Shown here one piece after another: positions 25,818 to 37,867 of a DNA stretch of 64,000 nt; position 1 is the stretch's first letter, and each line of letters starts with the position of its first letter. Both the position numbers and the translations under genes were made by a program. This DNA comes from Pegea sp. RAD2-039 (taxonomy: Eukaryota; Chordata; Thaliacea; Salpida; Salpidae): the NCBI GenBank assembly GCA_034620365.1, contig JAQGEQ010000011.1, positions 124,001-188,000 of the forward strand, written 5' to 3'. The notes below the pieces were generated by a model. It was not told the DNA's origin. It saw only the letters and a program-made list of their open reading frames with translations, and searched no databases.

Positions 25818-28612
25818 CTACTTTGTTACCTTTTTAATGCAAGAATATCTGATAACAAGATATTTAGCGATACCAGGACATGGGTCAGAAAATAAACCAA
25901 CAGTGGCCCACAGTTTGCAAATATTTCGACTGTTACATTGCGCAGTCACTACTTTCCATGCATTTTCAGATTGGCACCCGCCAAGTGATGATGATGAGAA
26001 CTGTTTCAAACATCTGAGTGAATATTAAGATTTGATTGTTAGAAGAAACTGAATACATTTGAATCTATAGAGTCCTTTTACTTGGATTATTTTTTTAAAT
26101 GTTTATTTGCTGATATATTTTAAGCAACAATTATTAATATTTTGAGATATACTAACATGTCTTCACGGGTGCGACCAAAAAATGAAGAAAGAATCGATAT
26201 GAACTGACCACGAGGACAGTGAAGTATTATACTTTCATTTTCACATGAGATCACCTCCCCTGGTAAAAATCAAAGTTGTTAATTAGTTGGTAACTAGGAA
26301 GCGATATTGAATTGACGACTCACTTGTTTTAACGCATGAGTAATCAACTGTGAGATATTTACTTGTACCAACGCACAAGTCACCAAATGTATGATTGTTC
26401 ACAGAAATCGAACAATTTCTTGATGAGTGGCAGCGATTCATGACAAGATTTCGCGATTGGTTCGAACTACATCCTTCCATTGGAACAAAATAGTTCCCAA
26501 TTAAACACCTGCACAGAAACTCCGAGGATAAGTATTTTAGTTGCTTGACGACACTTACTTTCGTTCTGGTCTTCGACCATAGAAAACATTACTGATTAAA
26601 AGTCGTTCGTTGATTGGACAATTAAGTTGCATTATACCTCCTTCACAGATGGTTTTTTTTCTCACTCGTTCTGTGATTAGTTGAAATAATTAGAAGTTAA
26701 TCAACTTTTATCAGCTTTCACTGACTGTAGAAGACACAAGAAAAGATTACTTCCAAACATTTTGTCATATTCACACAAGGATCTTTGTTAGTGATGTTTC
26801 CAGCGTTCAGGGAACACCATGTCTTCCCGTTACAACTCCGTGACACTGAATCATATGCGTCATCAGCGCGACAGACGCCGTTGAAATGAGAAACATTTTC
26901 ATCAGCAAAACTGCAAAAAGTCTAAATAGCCCTCGTGCACAGAAGAGTGTGGCTTATCATCAAATCTTCGTGAACAGTAGCCGCGGGCGTCTTATAAACA
27001 AATGATGACATAACTCACGAAAAATTTCTTTTTCTGCCATAAAAAGTGTAACCAACAAATATCTTGCTGTTTAAGGGACACTTTATCCTGAAAGAGCCTT
27101 TTGCACAAGCTTTTTTCTTCACGAAGTATTCTGCAGAGACAAACTAGTCACTTGATGATATTCAGTTTTTTATTTAATCTCGTTGTAAGCGTCATGTGAT
27201 GTCAAGCTCACTATCAGTTCAAGGAGCTGACCTAACAGCGCCAAACTATAAATGGTTCACAAAACAAAATAGCTGAGCGCTAGAAGACGCCCGAGCATTT
27301 ACAACACGATTACTTGGACTTAAATAATTTTACTGGATTACTCCCATGGTGTCTAGCAAGATGTGACGTCATTCACTGGCACCTTGGGGAGTTGCAAGCG
27401 GCACTGTACAGTGATAGTGACGTCATAAGCTAATAATGACGTTGTGGAAATACCGAAGCGGCAAACGCAGAAAATTAAAAGGGGTAAAATGGTGAAAAGT
27501 CGAAGCATCAATTACGCGATGATGACATCTTTAGTTTACTTGACAGTCAAGTATTTGTTGAAGAAAATCAGTAAAATTGAAAGAAGTTTTTAGAAGAACT
27601 TGAAAATATTTATAAAGATAAAATAAAATGATCAGAAAACGACAAACTTTCATTAAGACACATGTAAACCACTGAAAGATACTTTGATACTCCAGGACAC
27701 GGATCACCAAATGTCTGAATATTTGAGCGAATGATGCACTTTAATCGTCCATGGCAATCCTTTGCAATTGCTTTATGTGGTCTTAAAGATCTGCATCCTC
27801 CTTCAGGAACTGTTGATCTTCCTTTAATGCATCTGCAAATGTTAAAAACTGAAAATTCTGTTTTAATCTCTGTAATCTCACTTTTGTGAGTCTTGGCGAC
27901 CAAAGAAAACTTGATTGAGAAATATTCTTGAACCTTGGGAACACTTGAGGATCAAAGATCGACCTTCACAAGCAGTCTTTCTCTCAAAACTTCCTGAAAT
28001 AAAAGTTATTTGAAAAATGCTTTGACCTCAATAGAAGCTAGAAGAACCAAAGACCTCTTTCAAGTTTCTGTCAATTTATCAAACTTAACTCACAACGATT
28101 TCAGAAACACTTTCACAAATATTTAATTCGCTGAACTTTTCAGTATTTTGCGATTTGTCAGTTAAAACTACTAAAGGCCAAAAAGACAATCAATTGAAAT
28201 CTATTGAAGTCATCTAATATACGTGAGTTAAATCATGTAATGCTACTCAATTAATACAAACGGTTATACCCCCAAAAATAAACATGAAAAGTTCAAACTA
28301 GTTTGTGATTACTCAAGTATGATGGATATATTTAATATGAAGTTGCGATATTTACAAAAATCAAAATAAGAAAATAACAAGAAAATTTAGAATAACTTAA
28401 AACTGTTACAAGAAGTAGCTTAAAAACTAAGTTACAAACGATATTTTATGAATGAAAAGTTTTATAGAAATAAATTCATTGAAAAAGTTGAAATATGAGT
28501 AATCACGCAAATTGATAAATTGCAAATGTGGTTTGCTGCTAAACTTACCGAGAACAAACAAAATTTGAACAAATAAGAAAAACAAATGAGTTAGTTTAAT
28601 CTCGAGGTTCAT
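25818..28612 (-). CDS. Secreted lectin with four SUEL (rhamnose-binding) domains
   Basis: Nine exons join with perfect phase in transcript order: 28549-28612, 27882-27993, 27648-27832, 27019-27130, 26726-26910, 26559-26670, 26324-26508, 26157-26259 and 25818-26013 (TAG), giving 417 residues. Residues 1-22 are a signal peptide (MNLEIKLTHLFFLFVQILFV). Four SUEL/rhamnose-binding-lectin domains of about 99 residues follow. Each has the C-x-G...C, (Y/F)GR, DPC and KYL landmarks, for example FFGRQ, FYGRK, FYGRR, FFGRT and FGDPCPGVSKYLSVVYMC. Each domain is split over two exons after the YGR loop; exon pairs are 112+185, 112+185, 112+185 and 103+196 nt, all in phases 1 then 2, so the array arose by duplication of an exon pair. 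Such lectins bind rhamnose or galactose residues outside the cell (defence, egg coat or adhesion in other animals); specificity here is not predictable. Domain 2 lacks the third Cys and has KCL for KYL; domain 3 has DLC for DPC. Confidence 0.92.
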
Positions 28613-31600
28613 TTTGTAGAAATTATAAAAATTCAAAGCTAGATATAACCTGTTAAAAGAAAATGATCAGCATTAAGTAGATTTGATGAAGGTAGTGTGA
28701 CAAAACTGAGTAATAAGCAGTAGAGTGTGGCCAATAATGCAGTCACGTGACTGCGTTAAGTTAAACAAATTGTTTAAGCGTTAGACAAACTCTTAAACGT
28801 GACTCTATTTAATTCTGTCTTGAATAAATCGAAAAATTGTGGGACAAAGATATCATTAAATTCTTTTCCAATGACAAATTTGTTGTTGAACAAAAACTTA
28901 GAATAAAAACAAAAAATGCTGCAAATATTTGACTGAAAAATAAAAAATTTTGTTTGAAAGACAATTTTTGAAAATGGAAATTTTTGAAAAAGTTTTTCTT
29001 AATTATTTGTTATTTTAGAAACTTTTTTTTCAGTTTAAATCGAAATATTCATTCGCAGAAGCTTCCTAAGAAACAATATTTGATTGCAGAATTTTTCTTT
29101 CAATCAACATAAAATTTATTTTCGATTTTCGGCAGCTTCTTTCCAGCCAATTCCCGCTTTATTTCAACTTACAACTTCCTACATCTTCTTCTCGCTGTGA
29201 GATTGCCGGCAAATTTTTCTGATGATACTATAAACAAAAAACTACAAACTCAACCTGTTAACACTTACAAACTAAATTGGTTTTTACAAATACAAAAAAA
29301 AATTAACGACATCACCAAAGCTATAAAACGAGAGAAAATTGGAAACGAGAGAGAGCGAAAAAAAATGAAAGCTTCAAGTATGACGTATCACAAGTATTAA
29401 CTAGTCACGCTTCAATGATTTTCAGAAAGGATTCCTCCAATCCGTCGGTTCATTTTGGTTAAATAGTTTTCATTTTTTGCCTTTTATATATCTTTTAATC
29501 AATTTTAAAGCTGGGAAAATTTATTTATTACTCAATTGCTTACTAAACAGATTTTGCTTTGAAAACTGACGTTGCATACTTTTAAAGCCAACAAACATTT
29601 TTTATCATATTTACGAAGACTTAGTAAACTAACTTCAAAACAAAATTTTTCAAAAAAAAAAATTCCATTTGTATCTTTCACATAGTGATAGAAAAGATTT
29701 AAAATTCTTTTATTATTCCTTACAAAAGATCTACCAGTGGACTAAATAACAAATAATTAAATTATATTGTAGCGTTTTTCAAAAATTATAGCTTTATTAA
29801 ACTTCAATCAAATAAACAAGTTTGAAAAGAAAGTTTTTAAATCCATTTTAAGTGGAAAATTTCAGGCTTCGACTAAATTTAGAATTTTCCAGAAACTTTT
29901 CGACTTTTGATCTATAGTAGAAGGAATTTGATTTCTAAAATTTAAAAACTAAGTTTTGATTTCTTGTGATTTCTTGAAATTATTTAGGAATAATTCAAGG
30001 GTGATTGATTTAAGCATATCCTTGTATTCCTAGGATTTCCCAGTAAATAATTTTTTGAGATAATTATAAACGTTTCACTTAATGAATAAGCTTTTTAATA
30101 TCAGGTAAAGTGCCACAGCAAACACTAATTTTAGATTATTTGTACTAATTAGATAATTTTAAAAACGATTTTCATAAAATATCAAACTTTTAAAATTTAG
30201 TGTCCTATCTTGTTACTTAGAAACTAAAGCTTACTAATTGCTTATTATATCTAGGTTAAAAAAAAGATATCTTATGTAATTATCTATATCTGATAACTTG
30301 CGTTAAATACATATGTAACAATATATTTAATGATTAGTCAATATACTAAAAACATTTAGAAAGATGCAATTGATTGTTAAAGACTAAAACTTGATGTAAA
30401 GCTTAGATTAAGTAAAAATAAATTAGAAAAATAGTTAAAAACAACACATTACAATCTAACATGTAGTTATTTGTAGAACTCATTTTGGAATTTATTGTAA
30501 AATATAACTCTAAAACATTTCATTTTTCATTGATAAAATTTTATTATAATTGTAAGACAGCCCTAAATCTGGAACAAGTACAGAAGAAATATAAAAACAG
30601 ATAAAAGTTAAAACTAGCAATTCAATTATTTTTCTCTCTGTATTATAATTATCATTGCTTAAATATAATCTGTCACTGTTTTTAATGGTTTTTATATATT
30701 TGTTATTTAAGATATAATAAGAGCCACAAATGGTTAAATATAAATATTGTTTAAAGCAGTTTTCAACTTATTTAAGGAAGTATGACTTGGAATTTATTTT
30801 TATAGAGTCTCATCATTTTGTTAGAACTTTTTTCTTTTTAAACGTTTTGAAACTTACTTCAAAATATAAAATTTCACTAAGAAATATTTTGAACAATAAA
30901 TTTCCCTATGTTTCTTACAATTAAAGTTTATATTCAAGTTTGTGTTAGATTTTTCCATAAAAAACAACCCATTAAAAACAACAAAACTTTACTAATAAAA
31001 TATCAAATAAAATTAAGAGTTTTTTTGGAAAAATCATTAAAAAATGGAGATAAAAACGAAACATTCTTGAAATGTAAAAACTTTAACTTTTAGAATTTTT
31101 TAAATTTTTTATTGAACTTAAATATTGAAACTACAGACAGACACTGAAACGTGGCTGTGGCTTTGATAAATTAATTTTAGAAGCCATAAAAAGGATTTCG
31201 TTACTATGAATCTATCACGGAATACAAAATGGTAATAAATTCCTTAAGCATTTAAGAGATGAACAAAAAATCACCGGAAACAAAACTAATTATTGTAAAG
31301 ATAACATTTAGTTTGTTTTGATTTTTCAAATGTTTGGTTCATACTATTTATTAAAAACAGATTTCTTTGCAGCTGATGTAACTAATAATTTTTAGTCATA
31401 CTTTTTGTTTACCGAGATTTAAAGAAATTGTTATGAGTTGATTATTAAGTTTCTTGATTTAAACTTTTTGAAGTGAGATTTTTGCTGAATATTTGAACAA
31501 TAATCTTTTGCAACTTGATAATCGTGTGTTACTTGCTTTCAATCCCAGTGGATGTTTTTACTGAATGCGGCCTTCATTGTTATTGAATTATATCAAAGAT

Positions 31601-33399
31601 TTTAACAATTTGTAAATATAAAAGAAAATCTGTTTAAGCAAGAATGTTTTTAACCGTTTCACTTGTATCACTTTTTTATGTACGAATAAACACATTCGGG
31701 AGATTTGAACGAATTTTCTTTGTAAACCTTTACTTAAAAATAACTCAACTATAATAAAAAATTAATTTCAATTTTATCAAATCATTATTTTATTACATTT
31801 TGTTTTTGAAAGTTTCAAGCTTCATGTAGCACATCATTTGTTTGGTTTATTATATAACCATATAATCAGTTTATTTCTGGTTTTAATGCATATAGTATTA
31901 CCTGCTAGGTGAAATATTAAAAATTTAAATTCCACTTTTATTCAGGAATTCCTAAATAAAAAAGTCTAATTTGTTTACAATTCATTACACATTATTATTA
32001 TTTGAGTAGATAACACTTTTATCTTGTTGCAGTAGCTTTTAATTAGTTGCGTTGTAAATTTCATAAATATCTCAAACTTTCATCGTCATGATAAGTATCA
32101 TCAACAAATTCTTAAAGTTAATTTCAACATCTTTTTAATGAACAAGTTGTTGAGATGATGTGTGTTTTCTGTTAACACAGACATTTTCATCTTTTGAGTA
32201 TTTTTATGTAATTCAAAAAATTTCTTAAATGTGGTATTTAAATTTCTGATAAAAAATTTACAACAACAATCATATAATAAAAAAGTTTTCAAAAAATTTT
32301 CAGAAAATATTTCTAATCTTAATTCAATTCTGAAGACTATTGAAAAATTTAGGTATCAAAATAAATTTATTTTTCATTAATTTTCTTATAAAATAAAGTT
32401 TGTTATAATTAATTGACATGAAATCTCAACTTAAACACATTTTATTTGTTTTGAATTTAGATTATCCACACAAGCAATTTTAGTGAATCTTATATTATTT
32501 ATTTTGCAAATACTATTTTTGAAGACAATAGATTTATTCTCACATTTAAGTACTTTGCACCAAGATACTTTCTATATGTAATTCGTCATAGAAAATTATC
32601 GTGTTGCAATTGATATTGACAATTAAAAATTGATGTACAAAATAATTAAACCAGCGTTTTAATAAACAAAAGAAATGAAATCAAAATGAACAAACTCCTA
32701 AAATAGATTTTTTTTAACTTTCAGCTTAAAGTTGTAAGACAAATGGTTAACATATTTATATTTACTTTTTCTTACTAATTGTTAAATGTAGAAAATCAAA
32801 AATCTGTACACTTCTAACATTTATAATTTACAAAACTTCTTGCATAGAATTGTTTACTTAGCTATATACTATTACGAAATACTCTCAGTTGATTTATTCT
32901 ACTGTTTTTGGTAATCACTGTTTTTAATTATCATAAAAAACTTTTTTGTGTAAGGTTAAAAAAAGTATAAAGTTTTATTTGTTTAAAAGTTAAATAAAAT
33001 AATTTTTAAAAATTGTATCTTCTAAATATTTATAACTGCTATAGTATATGATACTGAAATCAATATATATTTTTACAAATAATGCTTTTATTTTTAGATT
33101 CAATTATTGAAACTGCTAAATAGTTCACAACTATAATCATAATTTCAAAATTTTAGATTTATCTTTTTTGCATAAAATGTTTTTTATCAATTAAATAAAT
33201 ATATTTAGTGCTATAAGATTATTTGTGCCACGATAAGATAAAATCTGTCTATCCAAGATAAAAATAAAAATTTTTATACCAATAATGAGTAAATTAAAAT
33301 CCTGATTAGAGTTGACATTTTTTCATCTTCAAGATATTTAGTAAAAACAATACAATTTTTTTAACATAAATAATTAAAACTTTTAGGTTTTGAAGTTAA
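28613..33399. other. AT-rich intergenic sequence upstream of the lectin gene
   Basis: This presumably contains the lectin promoter immediately to the right of 28612, but no TATA or other motif stands out from the AT-rich background. Short open frames (for example 30730-31093) are low-complexity and unsupported. Confidence 0.5.
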
Positions 33400-34530
33400 C
33401 ACGAATTCAGTTAGTTGCTTAAACTTTTTAATTTTCATCGAAGACCTCATCAGAAGACTAGTAGCAGTAGATGATGTCAGAGTGTTTGTGTATGCAGATG
33501 ATATCAAGCTAGTATCTTGTAATCCTTCAAAAATTCAAACTGCACTACACACTGTAGAAAACTGGTCTACGAATTGGCAGCTCAGAATCCAGCCCACAAA
33601 GTCTGAACTTTCAACTTTTTCTCGTAACCCAACTGTAAGTTGCTTGAACCAATACTCCATCAATGGATTTATTATTCAACGAGTATCTTCGGTCCTAGAC
33701 CTTGGCATCACTCTATCATCTGACTTTAAATGGCGCAATTATGTTTCCAAAATCTTTGGAAAATCAATCAACCTTGTCTTCCTTATTATAAAGACCTTTA
33801 ATTCTAAGAACCCATGCTTTTTTATCAATCTTTTCAAATTGTACGTACGTTCAATTCTTGAATACAATGTCAGTGCATGGATGCCATATCAAGTTAGTGA
33901 TATCAAAAAAATCGAATCTGTTCAGGCAACATTTACGAGATTAGTATGTAGAAAACTTAATATTAAATATGATAGTTGTAATATCGTCTCAGTCTCTTCA
34001 ATTTGGAAACTTTGGAAATCCGACGGATTAAATACGACTTAATTCTTATTTTTTAAATTATCCACAATTTAATTGACATTCAGTTTGATGATTTCTTTTC
34101 TATTAGTCCTTCCCTCAAGTTATATCAGCTCAGACGACACACAATGCACCTTAATAAGCCTATATCACCTAGTACATTGGTCAGAGCAAATTTTTTCTCA
34201 TTCTATACAATTAGTATATGGAACCAGCTGCCATCAGACATTGCCATGTCGAAGTCACTCGCGTTGTTCAAACAGAAGTTGAACCGTTATATTATTGCCA
34301 ACATTGTCTTTTCTAAACTGTGATTTTTTTTCCTTTCTTATATTATTAACATTCCATGCAATTGTTCACTGTTATATGCTTTGAGTGATATCGAAATACC
34401 ATGTGTTACATCTTTTACTTTCCATATTTTTGGCTAAATAGATGTTATTTGTGAGAATATGTGTTAGCAAGAGGTGCTCTTTTCAGGTACCCTCCTTCGC
34501 ATTTATTGAAATAAATAAATAATAGATGTA
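33400..34530 (+). mobile_element. CR1/L2-like LINE, 5'-truncated reverse-transcriptase fragment
   Basis: The copy starts within the reverse-transcriptase palm. It has LIFIEDLI just before the catalytic YADD box (VFVYADDIKLVS), then the thumb (WSTNWQLRIQPTKSELSTF, LDLGITLSSDFKW, RSILEYNVSAWMPY) and the C-terminal block FFSFYTISIWNQLPSDIAM. The open frame 33482-34042 ends in a frameshift near 34025 and an in-frame stop soon after, so the copy is dead. The 3' UTR holds GAGGTGCTCTTTTCAGG and ends in AAATAAATAAATAA. The endonuclease and the first half of the RT are missing. Clade assignment (CR1/L2/jockey group) rests on the RT motifs only. Confidence 0.85.
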
Positions 34531-37500
34531 CGAAATATGTTTAATGGTAAGTACTTTAAAGTCCTGAGATGGTAAACAGACGACAAGCAAAGAAAGTAAA
34601 TAAGTACGAAAAGTGACCAATAAAGACATAAAAAGGGTTGGAGTCAAAGTTTATTTGCCTTTTGGCAGCTACCTTTACCACTAACTAGCTCGAAAGACAG
34701 ACCTGACCACATTTTTGCAAGTGTTATGGAGACTGTTGGATAAAGGTTTAGGAACAAATAACTTTCTTTTATTACCCAGAAACAAATATTTATTATAACT
34801 TACAATAAAAGTTACATTTTAATTTATATTATAGTTAAAACAAGAGTTGTTTGACAAAATCTGCTTTAGTTTTATTACATATATAAATTATCACTCTGCC
34901 AAATATTTAAATAAAAAAATTAAATGATTTAATTGACCTTTACTACTTCAAGCATTCAATTCTTAAGCTGAAATCTTTCTTTAGATTGATTTTTTCTCAT
35001 CATTTAAACATAAAAATGCAATAATCACAAGATTAAATCTAGTTAGCTATATTTAGAGGTTAGATTTAGGATAAACTTAATCAGATAGTTAATTCTATTT
35101 AAAGTATTTGCAGTATATAGCCTGGTAAAAATTTTTTAATTAAACATTGCTTTCTAGTAATTTAGATGTATGTTTATACTAACTCTAAATATTTTTAGTC
35201 CAAGCAAAAGTTTTGTAATTATCCTAACTTGTTTGATATTATGTAAGATTTGATGTAAATTAAGTTATTTCAAAAATGTAGGTTTGTAATTTTCCTATTT
35301 ATGAACTATCTTAAAATTGTTTTTTACATTTTATATAAAACGCTAGTTGTTAATTATCAATTAATTTAGTTTCTGAATTTTTATAATAAAACTTTTTTAG
35401 AAAAACTTTTTGTAAAATATTTAAAGTGTTGCAACATAAAAACTAATCTATTTAATACTTTTTGAAAAATTTTTGTTATGAAATAATTTAAGTGATTATT
35501 TAAAAGTTAACCGATAAACTAATGATTATTAAAATATCGGCTGTTTGGTTATTGGGCCTAAGCTTGTGAACCAATCTTGTAAGCTCTTCTTGTTTGTATT
35601 TACTCCCATCGGATTTGTTCTTCTCGAAGCAATAACAATGCAGCGCCGCTATCTATCTATATTTGAGAAATATACTTTCTGCACTAGTGGGGTGATAAGC
35701 TTCGATGAAGAGGTGAGAAGAGCTATAAGTTTACTATTTAAAAGCTACTGTAAGGGTGATTTATTTCTAAAATTATTTATAGCTATTCTAAGATGAATAC
35801 AAATTAGGCTTTTGGCTTGACACTTCGGACAAAACATAGAAAATAAACTTTAAGAAGCTAAAACATAAAAGTTTTGTTGATTACAAGCGATGGTAAGTTT
35901 TAGCTAACTTTCTTCAATAATAATTCATTTTTCACAAACTTTTGTCTGAGCTTTAGAAGTTTATACTATTTATTGGTACTATTCCAATATTCCAAAGTTT
36001 TTACTTTAGATTTTTGTTCGGTATTAAAATAGTAGTTCACAAAATTAGAAACTATGATAGTTATCTATTAAGAAGTTAATAAAATATTTTAAAACGGTAT
36101 TTTTAATTTTTGTTAAGGGTTTTTCTAGGTAAGATAGGCTCAAATAGCTTCTTCAGAAAATATACTACCTGGTTAAAAAAGTTTTTCTGCAGCAAATGAC
36201 CATAATTGTTTCAAATTTTAGGTTCATTCAAGCAGCAAGCAGTTATTTTGATGTCATAATCCATGCTGTTGTGAACTACCAGTGCGTTTACAATCAACTG
36301 GTTGGTAGGTTTTGAGTGTCGATCCCATTATTCTGAGATCGTGTTCAAATCTAAAGTTTATTGGATACATTTCTTCTTGAAATCTACAATTAAGTTTGTA
36401 AAGTTTGGTTTATTCACAAATTTATCTTTTTGTTTATGACTAAACATTAATTTTATTTTAACAATTATTTTGTATATTTTTTGTTTATGTCATGAATTCA
36501 GAACAACATTTTTGTTTAAACTGTGAAAAACTTTATTCTAGTTACTTAGAATCAGTATATAGTAAATAAATAGTATGATGTTTGTAAATATTAAATTTCC
36601 ATGTTGTTGTGATTTTTTGGTTTACTTTTTTATTAATTTATTCAATATTTTATGGAGATCTTATGATTTTTTTACTATACTTATATAAGTTTAATAACAA
36701 CCTAAAATACTATATACCTAAATATATTTAAATCACTTTGAATTCTTGTCAAGATTTTTTTTAAGAATAATTAAAAGGTGCTTATTAGCTCATAGTTGAA
36801 AGTTGTTTATTATTATAAACTGAATTTTTTATCATGTTTTTATATCATAGTTTTTTTTTAATTTTATTGAAACCTTCCTTCTGTGCAATAATTAGATAAC
36901 ACCAAGTACCTAATATTCAGTATAATTGTATCAATTTACCTTGCTAAGATTATTTCAGATTATGCTAATTAGTTTCTGAAAATTGTCCTAAAAACAAGCT
37001 GGATAATTTTTAATCTTAATTAATTTGAAAATCCATTTTTAAAGATGATGCAAATAATCTATGAGTTTAGCAAAAATAATTTGAGAAAAATTATTGAAAA
37101 TTATATCTACAAATAATAAATTAGTTTTTATCTAATAACTAATTTTATTGTCTAGGTGAGACATGAAGTTACTTATTAGGTCATTGTAATGAAAGATTGA
37201 GATGAAAGTTTTAATGATCAAATTGTAATTATTATTCAATTGGTGAAAAAGGTTTAAATCTAATATTTTTAAGTCATACTTTAAAAGAATTTTATATGAT
37301 AAAAATATATAGAAATATGAAAAGGAACAGAATTTTTTTATATGTTAGGATTTTATTAAAAACTCATGATTAAGATTCGTGCTAAGAGGTCATGTTTTTG
37401 AATTTCTAAATGTAGTTTTTTTTTGTAACTATATTTTTAGACTCATATTTAACATGTTTATGGTTTTTATATAAATGTTACTTGACTTATTTTTTTCTAA

Positions 37501-37866
37501 TATTATTGGTTTTATTGTAGTACATATAACATTGAGTTATAATAAATAGTTAGTGATATTATAATTTGTTAGTCAATAAAATATTACATAATAATGTAAA
37601 TGATTTTATAATAGTAATAGTTGATTAGACATGTTTGAATTTTATATAAAATGATTTGTAAAAATAACTTGATAAGTTTTAGGAAGCATTAGAACTAAAT
37701 ATTTACTTGTTGATATCATAGAGTAAAGTTAAATAGGAACAGAATTACTTATATTTTATCAAATTGTTACCTAATTAGATAAGTATTCATAATGGCTGAT
37801 ATTTCTCAAAGATCTAATCCTTTGTCAAGTTTATCATCAATTTTCATAAATATTTTTTTTACTTAG
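34531..37866. other. AT-rich sequence upstream of the CHPF-like gene
   Basis: No coding exon is supported. Its right end is a strong polypyrimidine tract with acceptor TTTTTTTTACTTAG just before the CHPF start codon, so the gene probably has a 5' untranslated exon somewhere in this region. A weak tRNA-like segment lies at 36283-36357. Confidence 0.5.
36283..36357 (+). repeat. Possible tRNA-derived SINE head
   Basis: The segment resembles a degenerate tRNA. GGTTGGTAGG is like the D-arm/A box, CGATC...GATCG can form an anticodon-type stem, and GTGTTCAAATC fits the B box. No full acceptor stem is visible, so this is not a functional tRNA; it could be the head of an old SINE. The call is weak. 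Confidence 0.25.
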
Positions 37867-37867
37867 A

